Below, in pieces: positions 62,401-64,000 of a stretch of DNA of 64,000 nucleotides. Under the pieces are notes generated by a model. It made no database searches. It was not told where the DNA came from and was given only the letters and a program-made list of their open reading frames with translations. A program made the translations under genes and the position numbers. Source of the DNA: Trichoplax sp. H2 (taxonomy: Eukaryota > Placozoa > Uniplacotomia > Trichoplacea); the NCBI GenBank assembly GCA_003344405.1, contig NOWV01000274.1, positions 1-64,000 on the forward strand, in the 5' to 3' direction. How positions within the stretch are numbered: position 1 is the first letter of the stretch; each line of letters opens with the position of its first letter.

Positions 62401-64000
62401 ATTATTAGAATTTGAAATTGCCGAACAATTCAAATTATACGTTAATCAATAAAAATAAAAATCAAGCATCGGTGAATCAGTTTCCACTGTTAAAAGCAGT
62501 AATAGTTGTAGACAAATTTTCAACGATGACAATATGGGATGCAAGGACATCTATCAAATGTTATTTATTATCCATAATTATTTTTGTGAATAATGCTGAA
62601 GGACATTTAATAAGATTTAATCCATACATTTATGCAAGTTTAAGAACTGAAAAATAGAAAAGTATACTGGTCTTCAGATTGATTGATTATAGTGAATGGT
62701 ATATTTATGTACGGAATTGAATATTTACTGGTGCCTCACTTTTTATTGCGGTTAGAAAAACCGCAACTTTTAACAACTTCTACCAAGATACAGTTACATT
62801 TTGTTGCCCAACTTTAAGGATGTAGACTACTCACGAAGTAAAATTATGGATGTGTAACTGCTACAGTTATAACTTTACTCTAGATCATCGCTGTAAAACT
62901 GTTAAATTTTTTTCAAATCGCCTTCGCTATTTATCAATTTCATTAGCTGCGCTGATATACCTCTTAATAAACTTACCATACCTTGATTCTTTTCTTCAGC
63001 TTCAGAAACGGAATGTACAACAATTTTCAAGGAATTAAATAGTATTGAAGAAATGATATCATCGATTAAATCGTTAGTGGTTGATTATAATGCTGAATAT
63101 AACTGGGAAACATCGGTAACAGGTTCGTATTTCATAAATCTGTCGCGAACTTCATCTTTTATATCATTTGAGTCTTTAAGAAAGCAAACATGTTGTTTAA
63201 TGGTGATATCGAGAACTTTCTTGGTTATTTCTATATCTATAAAAATACAGAAAATAAAAGGATACTCTAAATTTTATAATTATAGACCAAAATGAGCAAA
63301 CCAAATCGCTGGTAGATGACTTAATACATATGCCAGGACCTCACACGGAAGATGCGGTAATCAAAATGCTTCATATGAGGCTGAAAGCAAAAGAATTACA
63401 TGTAAGTAGCTGTAGAGCCTCTAAAGCAAAGCCCTTATCGTTAAATTTACCAGCCAGGCTTGATACAAATAATGCCTATCTGATCGTCTCGAAATTGACC
63501 TACTTCTTTATTTCTTTCATCAATCGATTAGTGTCGGATAGGACCAGTCTTAATTGCCTTAAACGGCTACTGGAAAAATGGACGTGATTTACATTGGTTA
63601 ACTTCAGATTCGCCTGTTAGTAAAGATTATCCCTACTTATTAAATATTATTTATGAAGCGAGTCGTCGATTACAAGAAACAAAACGGCCTCAAGTTATTA
63701 TTCTTAGGTAATATTGCTATAATTTTAGTTACCTACATTAGTATAAACTAGATACGATTGCAATACTTCTAAATTTCATTAGAGTAGTTAGTAAGCATAT
63801 CAAATGGGTTGATGCAATAGTAGAAATTTTGTGAAATTTTAATATGCCTTCAGTAGATCTTATATCACATAGTATTTGATAAAATTATTTATTTCTATAT
63901 TGGTACGTTTACCGATGTAAGAGCGTGTATGTGATCATAACAAATTTCTTTTCATCAATTGAAGTGGCGAAAGTGGCAGTGGTAAAACATTTACCTCAAG
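59401..64000 (+). CDS. Divergent myosin heavy chain, 5' part (cut by window edge)
   Basis: Exons: 59401-59938, 63000-63122, 63286-63401, 63532-63707, 63965 to beyond 64000. The last four join in frame and read as the start of a myosin motor: SLVDDLIHMPGPHTEDAVI, then LHMRLKAKELH (usual DDL...NE..l...L..R), IGPVLIALNGYW (usual IGDILVAVNPYK), YLLNIIYEASRRL, then IILSGESGSGKTFTSR, the P-loop (GESGSGKT at about 319-326). Exon 1 is an uninterrupted 179-codon frame from the first ATG, rich in His, Asn, Ser and Arg, disordered, ending in a Lys/Leu-rich possible helix. Its donor (phase 1) fits the acceptor at 63000 exactly, but the 3.06-kb join is an inference. Together these give about 220 residues before the motor, longer than usual, and no N-terminal SH3-like fold is visible. 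NGYW for NPYK and a shortened loop before the P-loop are unusual. The myosin class is not assignable from this part. Confidence 0.82.
59939..62999. other. Probable first intron of the myosin gene
   Basis: Starts GTAAGATT and ends TTTTCTTCAG. Open stretches inside (60076-60285, 60925-61131, 62412-62657) lack splice sites in a usable phase. The last one reads VDKFSTMTIWDARTSIKC and could be part of an unrecognised exon. A small piece, DVDYSRSKIMD, near 62818-62852 has an acceptor and a donor but the wrong phase for the exon at 63000. Confidence 0.4.

Noticed and set aside
1-64000. CRISPR arrays, bacterial operons, integrases or phage genes
   Set aside because: None seen. The genes are spliced eukaryotic genes and the repeats do not have the short regular spacing of CRISPR.

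Overview
The window is animal nuclear DNA, AT-rich and gene-poor. Its genes are split by many short GT-AG introns, and they include single-copy animal genes: LENG8 (SAC3/GANP family), CCP110 (CP110 centriolar protein), COX6B and a myosin. The base composition, the short introns and exon layouts that match vertebrate proteins closely suggest an early-branching metazoan. A placozoan such as Trichoplax is the best fit, but that is an inference from style and content, not proof. All exon joins below were made by eye from splice sites, reading phase and remembered family sequence.

Layout. 0-6.5 kb is non-coding: a duplicated 163-bp segment, then about 16 degenerate copies of a ~350-bp unit. 6.5-7.2 kb (minus strand) holds a two-exon gene for a small predicted secreted protein. 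7.2-17.3 kb holds old dispersed repeats and a decayed member of a secreted cysteine-rich family. 17.3-18.3 kb is an intronless BMT5-like (DUF2431) gene with an unusual cysteine insert. 18.3-25.3 kb has a local tandem duplication and a second decayed member of the secreted family. 25.3-25.6 kb (minus strand) is COX6B, whose last 17 codons lie in a separate exon. 25.6-29.3 kb is a more GC-rich stretch packed with GTAC-type palindromes. 29.3-33.7 kb is LENG8 in 14 exons, one intron of which looks like an AT-AC (U12-type) intron. 35.5-37.6 and 44.9-46.6 kb are two intact paralogs of the secreted eight-cysteine family. 49.8-54.3 kb is CCP110 in 11 exons. 59.4 kb to the right edge is the 5' part of a divergent myosin with a long disordered N-terminal extension; the window ends just after its P-loop.

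The genes do not form one pathway. The clearest local theme is the secreted eight-cysteine family: two intact and two decayed copies on the same strand across 33 kb, a small lineage-specific cluster. The housekeeping genes (LENG8, CCP110, COX6B) serve as landmarks for the species group. The strongest leads are the AT-AC intron in LENG8, the altered BMT5-like protein, the atypical myosin, the secreted family with its pseudogenes, and the 5-kb degenerate array whose unit core carries a conserved splice-donor-like motif.
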